Of a stretch of DNA of 64,000 bases, positions 1 through 10,973 are shown piece after piece. The DNA is from Moniliella sp. 'wahieum'. Lineage: Eukaryota; Basidiomycota; Moniliellomycetes; Moniliellales; Moniliellaceae. The position numbers were made by a program, and so were the translations under genes. The notes under the pieces were generated by a model. It was given only the letters and a program-made list of their open reading frames with translations, was not told the origin of the DNA and did not search any database. Within the stretch, counting starts at the first letter, position 1, and every line of letters starts with the position of its first letter. Location: NCBI GenBank assembly GCA_003971905.1, contig RSEE01000160.1, positions 20,171-84,170 on the forward strand, given 5' to 3'.

Positions 1-857
1 TACCGAACGTCTCCTGTCGCTATCGCTCCCCGAACCCATGCCCATTGCCAACCCACAAGGCGCACCGACCCAACACTGAACACGATGAAAGATGTCGACG
101 ATGCCTGCGAGTCCCTGGGGAATTGGATCCTGCCCGGCCCAGATGCGCATAGGACCAACCTATGTGCGGTACAGAGTGTGGGAACGTAGACTCCCACCAA
201 GTTTCAAGCGTAAAGCCGATATGCGACCGGCCAACGGGTGGTGGGTTGGATGCTACATGACGCTAACCTACCTCTTTGCCTAGGCACAGTACCCTTTTCC
301 TCAGGGCGGCTACAGACCCTGTACGCAGACCGGACAACCAGCCCAACCCAACGCATCTGATCTGGGGTGCCTCTCCCCCGCTCCGTCTCTATCTCCATCT
401 CCATCTCCATCTCCATCTGCCTCGGCACGGGCGCGTCTCCATGCTGGTGAAACCGGACCCCGATGCCAAGCGAGACAGCAATCAAGAACTGGAGGTCAGT
501 AGACGATAGGGATGGATGATTGGTGAGCGATAGGAGAGAGTAACGGAGAGGGAGGAGGAGGGAGTGGAAGAGAGGGAAGACTAAGCTACGACGGCCAAGG
601 CTTCCAGAAGGAGACGCACCGGACAACTCCCCAACCACGCTTCCGTCTGAGCGGAACTAGCGACACTAGATGCTGGATAGAAGTTGCTGGGAGCACCAGA
701 GTGCGGCTATGCCCTTGGCACACTGCACTAGTGCCCCAACACTGGTCTGCTACTCGTGTCATAAAGAAAGACGGACGGTCCACTGGTCTGCTCCTCGAAC
801 CACCAGTCATATATCACAGAAGAGACAGTCAGGTAAGCCATCGAGACAGACTTAAGT
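1..857. other. Left-edge stretch with no gene recognised
   Basis: Only short open frames with no recognisable domain are visible on either strand. Positions about 391-419 hold a hexanucleotide tandem repeat (ATCTCC units). This is probably the downstream flank of the minus-strand transferase gene that ends at 858. Confidence 0.5.
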
Positions 858-2401
858 TTATCGCTGCGCGCGGGCGTTGGCAATGAGCTGGTCCATGGTC
901 CAGAGCGTGAGCAGACGCGCATGCTGGGCCTCAGCAACCGAGAGGACCGGTTGGATCTGCGGCGTGGGCGGCGGGTCGAGCGGGCCATAGGCAACGACAA
1001 GCTGACAAGCATCAGGTTCGGACGTGCCCGTGCTGCTGCTGGTGGTACTGCTTGTGCCGGTGGTGCTGCCGGTGCTGGTTGCCGTTGCTGGTGGTGGCAT
1101 TGGCCGCGTGGCCCAGAGGGAGGTGAATGCGGTAAAACGCATACCGACGTTCCGGTACGCCCTTGAGACAAAGCACCGCATCCCCATCCCCATTCCCATT
1201 CCCATCCCCATTCCCATCCCCATCCGCCTCCACATGCGCATCCCAAGCCCCGCGCGACCGTGGTGGGTCACTATGGGACGAAACAGAAGCCGAAGCAGAA
1301 GCAGAAGCAGAAGTGGAAGTGGAAGCCGAATGAGGAGGCAGGGACGGAGGGGGCTGCGGTCGCGCGTGCGCGTGCGGAGGGTCAGAGGCCAGCCAGGCAG
1401 CGAGTTGGATCTGGGCAAAATCAAACCCGAGTCCGACGCCGAAATTCTTGGTGAGGGCTTCCTTGTGCGTCCAGAGGGTAAACAGGCGTGCGAGGGTTCG
1501 GGTTTCAGCAGGGTCAAGGGTGCGCGCGGGCGAGCCTGTTCAGCGCGGGAGAGTGCCCGTTGAGCCGACCTGATCATCGGACACATGGGACGCATGGGAC
1601 GAGAGGGACGCATGGGATTGGGACGACGCAGGTGGGACGGGAGTTGTGCCACTCAGTATCCACGCGCGCTCCTTCGGGGTCAAAGTCAACTCCATAGCCT
1701 GGACAAACGAGGTGACAGAACGTTCGTACCGCGGCAACGCGACGCGCATCACGTCCACGCCCACCCTGGTCCGCTGGGGGGGAGCGGTAGGACATGCAGC
1801 CAAGGCGACCCAGTCGCCATCGTGGGTCACGTTGTAGTCCCACTCCGATGCGGCTGCGGTAACGGGGCTGCTCTGTATCCGGCACACGTCAGCGCTCGGC
1901 CTGGGTCGGGCGGGGGAGGGGAGGGAAGGGGAAGAACGTGAACGTACCAGGAACGGACGACCTTCGCGCGTAGTAGCGAACTGGAGCTGGTCCCACGCCC
2001 AGCCGAGGTGGGAAGAGTAGAGCAGGCGCGGGAGCAGTTGGCCAGCCAGCGCGCCTGGGTGAAAAGCAAAAAGCAGCGCCGCAACACAACACAACACAAC
2101 ACAACGCAAAGTCAGTCCGAGCGCAAGTAGCGAGGGGGGGGGGAGAAAGGGCAAGGAAGAGGAAGGAAGAGGAAAGAAGAGGAAAGGTTGCTACGTACGG
2201 ATCTGGTCGGGACGCGGTAAAAGGCGCGTACTTTGCGGCTAGCGGGGGAGTCGGGGCCGAGCAGCTCGTCAGCCAGCGCGGCGAGCTCGGAGGCGGAGGT
2301 GCGGTCGAGCCAGGCGGACACGTCGACGGCCCAAACGAGCAGCGGCGGCGGCGGCGGCGCGACAGGGGCGGCGACAGGGGCGGCGACAGGGGCGACGGCA
2401 T
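858..2401 (-). CDS. 4'-phosphopantetheinyl transferase (Lys5/Sfp-like)
   Basis: Predicted to transfer 4'-phosphopantetheine from CoA to carrier-protein serines, for example on alpha-aminoadipate reductase, PKS or NRPS. Family blocks appear in order: LLVWAVDVSAWL near 2330, RVPDQIR..GQLLPRLL across intron 1, EGRPFL, then YNVTHDGDWV, the Mg-binding GVDVMRVALP near 1750, and LWTHKEALTKNFGVGLG near 1450, which carries the W-x-x-KEA-x-x-K signature. Introns at 2055-2198 and 1873-1947 both have GTACGT donors. The reading frame breaks near 2205 (one C missing), at an internal TGA at 1540-1542, and again near 1030; the last part ends DQLIANARAQR. About 440 aa. The start is uncertain: ATG 2401 sits just before the conserved core, while ATG 2648 or 2678 would overlap the TOM40 start region. 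A glycine/aspartate repeat near 1190-1235 is low complexity. Confidence 0.75.
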
Positions 2402-2676
2402 TGCTTGCGCGGCGGCCAGCAGCCGTGGCGAGCGCGGGGAGCTCGGCGTCGGCGTCGGCGTTGGCGTTGGGCTCAGCCTCAGCGGTACTCGCGGGGCGCG
2501 AATAAGCGGCGCAGGCGGAACGCCGGTTCCGCCACGCCGGCGCCGGCGGGCTTCTTGGGCCGGAAGCGGGAAGAAGCGGGAAGGAAGGAAGGAAGGAAGC
2601 CGTGCGGAGGCCAAGTCGGCGGTGGGCCCATGCGCCTTGGCGCGCCATCACCCCCACCCCCACCGCCGTCTGCGCC

Positions 2677-3790
2677 ATGGCTGCTCCCTCGCCCTTCCCG
2701 CCGCTCGGAGTGCCTGGGCATGCGCCTGGCGAGCCGCTGGCTGAGCAACTGCATCTTCCGCCGCAGTCGGACGGTGGCAGTGCCAGTGCCGCCGAGGGCG
2801 CCGCGGCGCGCTATGGGTTCTTCACCCCGCTCATCCAAGCTGCTGGCCGGCTACATGCTGCTCGGCATCGTCTCGACTTGCCGAACCCCGGGACGATTGA
2901 GCATCTGCAGCGGGAAGTCAAGGCGACGCATTTGACCAATCACTTTTTCGATGGTGCGCGCGCCGATTTGACGAAGGTGTTTTCTGTCAACCCTGTGTTC
3001 CAGGTGACGCATGCGTTTAGTATGCCCGCGGCGCCCAACCCGCCAAGCTACAACTTTGGTGCGGTGTTGGGTGACCATCGGCACTTTCTCCAGGGTGGGG
3101 TGGACGATTCGGGGTCGGTGACGATGCGTGCGAATCGCGGGTGGGGGTACGGCCACATTTCGAAAGTGCAAGCGCAGTTGGTGAGTGGGTCAGGATCGTT
3201 TGTGCAGCTAGAGCATGACTACCAAGGTGGGGACCACAGTTTGAACCTCAAAGCGCTCAATCCATCGGTGACGAATGGCACGGGGATCTTTATGGCGAGT
3301 TACTTGCAATCGCTTACGCGTACCTTTGCCTGTGGGCTTGAGACGGTCGTCCAACGTCCCTCGCCCGAGGTGCAAGAAGCCACGACGGGCTACCACGCCA
3401 AGTTGACGGGTACGGAGAAGGAATGGATTGCGACGTTGTCCGCACAGGGGATGGGGGTACTGCAAGCGTCGTACTGGCACAAGTTGGCCGAGCGGGTAGA
3501 GGTGGCGGCGGATCTGCTCTTGTTGGCGGTAGGACCAAAGCGGGAAGCAACAGCCACGTTGGGTGCCAAATGGGACTTTCACATGTCCCCTGCGTACGCA
3601 GATTGACTCGGCGGGCAAGTTGGCGACGCAACTGGAGCAGCGCTTGGCGCCTACTTTTTCGTTTACCGTCGGCGGGGAGATTGACCATGCCAAGGGGGCG
3701 TCGCGGTTTGGTGTTGGGCTCAACATCGAATCGGGCGCTGAGATGGACCCAAATGCGCCGCCGCCAACACCGCCTTCTCTGCCTCTGTAG
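2677..3790 (+). CDS. TOM40: Mitochondrial import receptor subunit Tom40
   Basis: Channel-forming beta-barrel of the TOM complex in the mitochondrial outer membrane. The protein starts at ATG 2677 with a proline-rich N-terminus. It then shows the Tom40/porin-3 core: NPGTIEHLQREVKATHLTN, FDGARADLTKVFSVNPVFQV, the HAFSMP..YNFGAVLGD strand pair, GWGYGHISKVQAQL, and the C-terminal barrel strands ending near FTVGGEIDHAKGASRFGVGL. Length is about 370 aa, normal for the family. A one-base indel near 3587-3595 moves the reading frame from ..KWDFHMS into LRTQIDSAGKLATQLE. No intron is needed. It is divergently arranged with the phosphopantetheinyl transferase gene. Confidence 0.9.
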
Positions 3791-5264
3791 AGCGAGCACC
3801 CGCCGTTCGTTTCGACGCGTCGTTCAACGAGGAGTTTTGCTCCCAAAAAATAAAAAGAGGGCAAGCCGAGCATGGCCAAGGGGGCGGGGGGGGGGGTGCA
3901 GGAGCAATGCATTACATCGGCGTCTCGCCAGCTCGCGCGAGGACAAGAGAGAAGAAGTTGCTTCTGAAGCGAAGGGCTCTGTAATTGCGATGTGAATATT
4001 TGGGGCGTAGAGTGCGAGGGCAACGGTCAACGTTCAACGTTCAACATTCAACTTGAACGGATGGGCGTCACATGACGGTGCGATGGATGCGGGAAGAATG
4101 GCGCATAACCGGTAACCGCCGCCTCTGGCCGGCTGTCTGGACACTTGAGCGACTGGATCGATCTGACGGATGATCGAGATGGATGGGTTGGCGACGTCAC
4201 TCGCGTCACTTGCTAGTCCCTCAGCAGCTGGGCAGCTGGGCAGCTGAGCAGTGATCTTAGTGATCTTAGTGATCCTGAACTGGCTCCTCGGTTGAACGTG
4301 GTGAATGCAAACGATGGGTAGAGTAGGTTGACGTTGAACTTGAACGTTGCGATTACTCACTAGTCACTAGCTACTATAGTCACTTCTGCCTCAGCGGCGC
4401 AAGCACTCAAGTTCGACTGGCGACAGTCTGTTTCAAGCTTGCGCCCAAACGGGATGGATGGTTTGGTTATACGTAGGCAGATGGGCTCATGCGCTCCAGC
4501 GCTCCTGGCCGCGAGCCTGCTCTCTGGCACTCGGAACTCAGAACCCGCCGGGAGGCGCGGGTGGGTACGTAGCAGCCATGTTGAACGGCACGATAGATAC
4601 GTTGACAGGGGGGGGGGGGCGTGTGGGCGATGCCTTGTTCTTTTCTGTCGTCCCTGGAAGCGTGAGCTTGCCGCCGGACGCTTGCCGTCGAAAGCTGGAC
4701 GCTTGAATTTGCTGCTGCCGTCGCAGCGTGGCGAAGGAGATGCCAATCAATAGCAATCTTACTCGGCCACCCGACGAATCGGACGACACGGGCGGCGCCA
4801 AACCCAGCGGGTAGCCAAACAAGGCAAGCATCAGTGTGCGAAATGTGGCATCGACCACATATTTGCAGGCGCTCCGCATGCTCAGCCCGATCGCCAGTGT
4901 AGCTTCTGGTGAGGGCTGAGCCTCAGCGTCAGCCTGGGGATGGCCTCGCCTCAGCACCACGCACGCATCACCTCTTCTACGATCTAACCCCCAGAGTGGG
5001 ACGAGGCTGGGAGGAATTTGGCAGCCAGACAGGCAAGGTTTGGTTTGCGCCGGGCACGGACCACGCCAGTTGCGCGCCGCTGCCCCCGTGCCTGTGCTGG
5101 TCACGTGCGGCAGGCGGTCGTGCCACGTCCTGCGTGGGGGGGGTTTAAGTGTTGGTGCAGCGGCACGGCGGCAGTCTCCTTCTCGCCCAGCACAGCAAGC
5201 ACCTCGACCGGGCTGATGTACTGATGTACCGAGTACTTGCGGATTACTGACGCCCGCCGCGATG
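3791..5264. other. Intergenic region upstream of pyruvate kinase
   Basis: No gene recognised. It holds short tandem repeats: CAACGTT units at about 4025-4055 with a partly inverted relative at 4327-4350, GGGCAGCT units near 4225-4245, and TGATCTTAG units near 4253-4275. A minus-strand open frame at 4538-5326 has no recognisable domain and overlaps the kinase promoter. Confidence 0.45.
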
Positions 5265-5271
5265 TATATAA
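5265..5271 (+). promoter_or_regulatory. TATA box of pyruvate kinase
   Basis: TATATAA lies about 95 bp upstream of the first ATG (5365). It is followed by a strongly pyrimidine-rich leader at 5290-5345, the usual arrangement for a highly expressed fungal glycolytic gene. Confidence 0.6.
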
Positions 5272-5364
5272 CCCGCCCAGCTGTCCGGGCCTCCGCCCCT
5301 CTCTCCCCCATCTTTCCGATCCCCACCCCCCCTTCCCACCGTCCTCAACTCCACCAGAAGCACC

Positions 5365-7050
5365 ATGGCTCTCGCTCCCCAACGCCCGCATGACGCAGAT
5401 CGAGTGGCTGGCCCACCTCAACCCGCTCGGCTTCCAGCAGACCGCGTCCAACCCCAACAACCGCAAGACGGCCATCGTCTGCACCATTGGGCCCAAGCAA
5501 CAATGTGCCTACGCTCAAGGCGCTGCGTGACGCCGGCATGAACGTCGTCCGTCTCAATGCGTCGCACGGCACGCACGAGTACTTCCAGTCGGTGATTGAC
5601 AATGCTCGTGAGGTCGAGGCCAAGTACCCTGGCCGTCCGTTGGCCATTGCTCTGGACACCAAGGGTCCGGATGCGCACGGGCATGATGGTCAATGGGGAA
5701 GATGCGCCGATCGAGGCTGGCCACGAATTTTACGTGACGACCGACGATGCGTACGCTGAAAAGTCCAGCCCGAGTCACCTGTACATTGACTACAAGAACC
5801 TGCCCAAGATGATTGACGTGGGCAAGAAGATTTACATTGACGATGGTATTCTTGCGCTGGAGGTGCTTGCGATTGAATCGCCTACGCTCGTCAAGGTGCG
5901 CGCTGTCAACGCCGGTGTGCTGAGCAACAAGAAGGTGTCAACCTTCCCATGACGGAGATTGACTTGCCCGCTCTGTCGGCCAAGGACGAGGCGGACATTC
6001 GTTTTGCCGTTTCGCAGAACCTCGACTACGTCTTTGCCTCTTTCATCCGTACCCCGCAGGACGTGCAGCACATCCGCCGCGTCCTCGGCGAGGACGGCGC
6101 CCACATCAAGATCATCTCCAAGATCGAGTCGCACCAGGGTGTGCAGAACTTCACCGACATTCTCAAGGAGACCGACGGTATCATGGTCGCCCGTGGTGAC
6201 CTTGGTATTGAGATCCCGGCCGAGGCTGTGGCTGTGAGCCAGGTGTGTTTCTTTCTCCCGTCTTCCATTTTGTGCTTTGGTGTAGGGTTTCTCTGGGGAT
6301 GTACTGACACGGGGTTGGTTGTTTTCCTCTTTTCGTCCGCAGAAAATGATGATCGCTCAATGCAACTTGGCTGGCAAGCCTGTGATTTGCGCTACGCAGA
6401 TGCTCGAGTCGATGATCAAGAACAACCGTCCTACGCGTGCCGAGGTGTCGGACGTGTTCAACGCCGTCTTGGACGGTGCGGACTGTGTGATGTTGTCGGG
6501 TGAGACGGCCAAGGGACTGTACCCCGTGGAGGCAGTGACGACGATGGCGCAGACTGCTCGTCTTGCCGAATCGGCACTTGCCTATCCTGCGATCTTCAAT
6601 GAGATGCGGCAAGTTGTGCAGACGCCTACGCACACGGAGGAGACTGTTGCTATGGCTGCTGTGGCTGCTGCGCTTGAGCAGAAGGCCGGTGCGATCCTTC
6701 TCATGTCTACTTCGGGTAACACCGCTCGCTTGGTGAGCAAGTACCGTCCCTCGTGCCCCGTGCTGGTGATTACGCGTAACGACCAGACTGTACGTGCGTG
6801 CCACCTGTACCGCGGTACCTACCCGTTCTACTACCCGCACCCGCGTCCCGCCGTGGGCAAGTGGCAAGAGGACGTCGACAACCGGATCAAGTTTGGGTTC
6901 TCCGAGGCTTTGGCCCTGGGCATCCTCAAGCCCGGCGCTACCGTCGTCGCCCTCCAGGGCTGGCGCGCCGGTAAGGGCGCCACCAACTCGATGCGCATCC
7001 TCTCTGTCCCCACGCACGAGTCGGGTCTCGAGCTCGAGTCGGCCCAGTAA
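5365..7050 (+). CDS. PYK1: Pyruvate kinase
   Basis: Converts phosphoenolpyruvate and ADP to pyruvate and ATP in the cytosol. Visible motifs: [38 protein letters not shown](M)RTG, the active-site block [28 protein letters not shown], and after the intron [13 protein letters not shown] and [17 protein letters not shown]; the C-terminal domain ends GLELESAQ. A 100-nt intron lies at 6243-6342 (GTGTGT..CAG). About 528 aa once corrected. Frame breaks near 5380, 5500, 5672 and 5936 are each repaired by one or two bases, for example a missing G in KKGVNLP, so the gene is probably intact in the organism. The start could be ATG 5365 (MALAPNARMTQ after correction) or ATG 5390. Confidence 0.95.
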
Positions 7051-8395
7051 ACGGATCCGCTCACCATCCCCAACGCGAACGTGAACGCACTGCTTACTAG
7101 TCGATGAACCACTGTGCCCGCCCACGTTTTTTTTTTTCTTCGTGGGTCCACCGTGCTTGTCTTCCACGCCCCCCATCGTTACGTCTTTGATGCTATGACA
7201 AATGAAAACTGTGCTCTTGCCATTCCTGCCGTTGCCTGCTGTTGTGGTAGTTGTAGTCTAGTCTTGTGTGCGCGGTACGATCCCGGTGTCGTCGTTAACA
7301 TTGGGATCGCCTCGTATGCATATAGTGGATGATATATCTCCGCACATGGGGCCCAGATGGGAGAGAAGCCTAACCGCGTTTGATTGCACGAGTCGTGGGG
7401 GGGAGGTGCTGGATGCTGGGAAAGAAGGCGTACCGGCAATCTGGAGCTGGAGCCAAATCCATCTGCCGACGGCTCGACGAGTGTGGCCCGTGACCAACTG
7501 GGAGAGGAAAGAGGGATGGAGGGATGGAGGGATGGGGAGCCTCATGATGGATGGGCATGAGGACGATGGATGAGTACGAAGGGCAAGGTGTGCAGTGAGC
7601 AACATCGGGCACACCGCACACAGCACATAGCACACAGCACCGAGCACCGAGCACCGAGCACCGAGCAAAGAGCATATTTGCAACCAAAAGGGTACCCGGT
7701 ACGAGAGAGAGGCAAGCTAAGTAAAGTAAGATCGGTGGATGATCGAGATGATCGAGATGATCGAGGATGATGCAAAAGTGGGCAACAAAAAGCAAAGTGC
7801 ATATGTGGGGTACCTCATTATGTCGTGCGAAAAAGGAGTATTGGGCGGAGAGCAGAGCGGAGGAGAGGGGGAGGGGAGGAGAAGGGACGGGGGAGGGGGA
7901 GGGGAGGAGCAAGGGACGGGGGAGAGGGGGAGGGGAGGAGCAAGGGACGGGGGGAAGGAATGGGACGAAAGTAGAGGAGATAAAGGAAAGGAGGGATGAG
8001 AAGATAGATGAGAAAAGGAACCAACCCTTGTTCCTACAAAGCAAAACGCAAAATGCAAAATGCGAAAGGCAAAAAGCAAATGGCAAAACGCAAAGGGCAA
8101 GAGCCACAAAGCAGAAGGCAAGAGCAAAAAGCAAAAAGCAAAGAGCAAAAAGGCAAAAAGGCAAACAGCACCAGGCAAAAAGTTCATGCATGCCCAGCAG
8201 CAACCTCACCCGCTCACCCGCCTCACCCACCTCGCCATCCAACGCAACCTGGGACGGAGGGAAGGGAGGGGGGGGGGGGGGACGCCCTCCCTTCTCCTCC
8301 TTCCTACCTCCTCATTCCTCCTTCCACCGCCCTGCACCCTGCACGTGCACCCCTCCCTCCTCCCCCATCCCCCCACTGCTCCCGCTTCCCGCAGC
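7051..8395. other. Convergent intergenic region rich in simple repeats
   Basis: Lies between the 3' ends of pyruvate kinase and the zinc-finger gene. No gene is seen. It contains GCACCGA units at about 7625-7668, GATCGAGAT units at 7739-7768, a purine-rich GGGGAGG tract at 7857-7960 and a long degenerate GCAAAA array at 8038-8175. Confidence 0.6.
8038..8175 (+). repeat. Degenerate GCAAAA(A/T)GCAAA array
   Basis: About 140 bp of imperfect 7-9 bp units (GCAAAACGCAAAATGCAAAAT and variants), strongly A-rich on the plus strand and unlike the GC-rich surroundings. Confidence 0.8.
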
Positions 8396-10973
8396 TCACG
8401 CATAACCATACGGCTCGTACTTATCCGAGCGCCACGCAGGCGGAGCGGGACTAACGTTAGCGTTAGCGTTCGAGTTCGGGTTGGGGTTCGGGGGCAAGCT
8501 GTAGGACACAGGGTAGTACGCAGCTTGGGACAAGGGAGCACCCGAACTGGCGGGTGCGGGTGCGGTGCGGGTGGGGATGAGCATGAGCATGCGGGTGAGG
8601 GTGAGCATGCGGATGAGCGTGGGGGTGGGGGTAAGTGTGTGGGTGGGAAGCGGTGTCGAGGTGTGCGGTGGAGGAAGGCGGGGCTGTGCCTGGCGGGTGC
8701 AGCGGGGCGAGCGAGCCTGGGGCGCCAGTGCCAGTACCAGTGCCCGAGACGGAAGCAGAAGAAGCAGAGGTAAGCGGGGGTGGGGGGAGGGAAGAGCGCC
8801 AAGCCGGTTCGGGAGGTAATATGCGCGTGCGGGGGCAGAGGTCCAGGGTGCGACGGGAGGGTAGGTAGAAGTGGACGTGGACGTGGAACCGGGATTGGGA
8901 TTGGAAACGGGATTTGGATTGGAAGTGGGATTGGGAGTGGCGGGGTCGGGGTGGGGATGGAACGTAGCTGGGCCAGGGGCACGAAGGGGCGTAGTGGGCC
9001 CGAGGTAGAGGTGGAGAGGGGGGAAGAGGGGACGGCAGGTGGGCCCACGGGATCGGATAGCGGCACCGAGTACCGCGCAGGGTCCGAGGGGTAGTACAGC
9101 GTCTGGCCCTGGTTCGGGTTCGAGGTCTGGGTCTGGCTGTGGGTCTGGGGCTGGGTCTGGGTCTGGGTCGTGGGGCAAGGCGGTGCCAGCTGCGGCGCTG
9201 GGACCGGGGGCGAGGAAGACAGTGCCAGGCGGGATGAAACGGGATGTGGAAGAAGAAGAAGACGGGGTAGGGTGGAGCTGGGGTTGTCGAGGGTCGGATG
9301 AAGACGAGGAAGCAGCCAGTGGCGGGGCTACGACAGCCAAGACGTGAGCGGGGAAATTTTTGTCCGTCTTGGTTTTGGGCAAGCGGGTGGCCAAGTCGGC
9401 GCCGACAGAACGAACGACCTGTTCTCCCATTTTCTCCCATCTTCGCCCACCACATCCTCCACCACCGCAATTGCTGTCCCGTCCAGAAGAGATTGTTTGG
9501 CATGCGCCACATTCTCATCTTCCTGCATCAACTCGGCGCGCACTCTTCAACAGATAGCCCAGCTCATTGTCCTTGGTGCGCGAAGAAATCACATGGGTCT
9601 TGTAATGTTGAAGACTGTTGTCCTGCCGCGAAAAGCGCGAGTTGCAGCCAGGAAAGGTACATACGTACGGCCGAGCCCCAGTCCCGTCTGAAGGCAAAGA
9701 CAGACAAGCCGCAAAAGAGTCAGCAAAGCCCATCAACAAAGACAAGAAATATGGTCAGCAAGTCAACCAGTCAACCAGTCAACAGGCCAACAGGTTAACC
9801 AGTCAACAGATCAACAGATCAACCAGTCAACAGGCCAACCACCAAGAGGACACGAGGGGGGGGGGACGATAGGGACTTACCCTTGTGCACACGGCTGTGC
9901 CGGGCGGCGTGGCCGGAAGTGGAAAAGGTGTGGGAACAAATTCCACAGGGGAACCGTTTTTGACCATCGATCATGACGGGGCCCGGACGGGCCGAGGGGC
10001 GGAACGTGCCGCGATGTCGTTTAGAGGGGTGCGCAGCGTCGTCGGTACTGCCCCCCGCGGGAGCCGGGGCGGGTACAGTACCTTCGGAAGCAGTCGCAGT
10101 CGCAGTAGCAGCTCCAGCCGCAGCAGCAGGCGTAGCAGTAGCAGTAGCCGAAGCGGCCGTGGACTGGTGCGCAGCCAGAGGTCTAGGTGCAGATTCGGTT
10201 CTGGTGGGGTCGGTCTCGTCGGCTCGACCCGTGTCGGGCGGAGCGGTAGCGGTAGCGGTAGCGGTAGTGGATGCGTCAGGCTCGGTGGGGCTGTCGGGAA
10301 GTTCGGTGCGGGAGGAAGCGCGTCGTCTTGCGGATCCCTCGAGGTCGCGACGGCGTTTGGCGCGGGGCTTGAGGAAGGGCGCAAGGAGGCGCTCAGCCTG
10401 GGGCGTGAGCATGCCGCCACCGGGACTAGAGGAAGGGTGGGAGAACGAGTGGCGTTGCGGGGCGAGGGAGCAAGGGGGGAGGGAAGGCAGGGGTAGCAGC
10501 AGTAGTAGCAGCGGTCGGGAGGCCCGAGCAACAGTGGGGGAGGAGTGGGAGGCAGGGCCAAAGGAGGCTGTGGGCTCGCGACGGAGCAGATCGGAGGAGG
10601 GGCGAGGATGGGAAGTGAGTCGGGGTGGCTGACACTGGGCCCGAGCAGGGGGCAAAGCTGCTGGGAGCGGGGCGCTCGGCGACGGAGCGGGGTTGGGGCA
10701 GGTGGGAGCGGGTGAGGGAGCTGGTGAGGGCGGCGCGTGCTGGTGCTGCTGGTGCTGCTGGTGCTGGTACTGGAGGTGGTGGAGGTGCTGGTCGTGCGGG
10801 GGCGGCTGGGGCGGCTGGAACTGGGGGCGGCGGGGGGGCAGCGGGGCGGCGCGCTGGAGGGCACTGGCGCCGGCGCCAACACCCGGGGCAGGGAAGGCGA
10901 GGTGCTTGAGCGGGGGCGGGGGGCGGGTGTCGCGCAGCGGGGAGGGCGCCGGGAGCGGCTCGAGACGCGCCAT
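8396..10973 (-). CDS. C2H2 zinc-finger regulator, Nrg1-like
   Basis: Two adjacent C2H2 fingers are split by an intron at 9688-9880 (GTAAGT). Finger 1 is RFPCGICSHTFSTSGHAARH and finger 2 is CTFPGCNSRFSRQDNSLQHY followed by KTH. This pair, with TSGH..RH and SRQDN..QHYKTH, matches the Nrg1/2 class of glucose and stress repressors; target genes cannot be read from sequence. Start ATG 10973 opens a proline- and Q/H-rich N-terminus. An Ala/Thr-rich stretch and a basic KPRAKRRRDLE segment precede finger 1. The C-terminus is low-complexity (PDPDP.., NPNPNSNANANV) and ends KYEPYGYA. A frame break or second intron lies near 9430-9540 after ELGYLLKSARR. About 790 aa. Confidence 0.7.
9750..9842 (-). repeat. 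TCAACCAG minisatellite inside the zinc-finger intron
   Basis: Roughly ten imperfect 8-10 bp units of the form GTCAACCA/GTCAACAG (plus-strand reading) lie wholly within the 193-nt intron that separates the two zinc fingers. Confidence 0.8.

Noticed and set aside
728-1652. Three overlapping minus-strand frames with Gly/Trp, Met-Gly and Leu-rich repeats
   Set aside because: They are out-of-frame readings of the low-complexity part of the phosphopantetheinyl transferase gene; only the stretches with family motifs were used.
4538-5326. 262-residue minus-strand frame with a hydrophobic LMLALFGYPLGLAPP patch
   Set aside because: No family is recognised and it overlaps the pyruvate kinase promoter and leader. 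Left as non-coding, though a small protein cannot be excluded.
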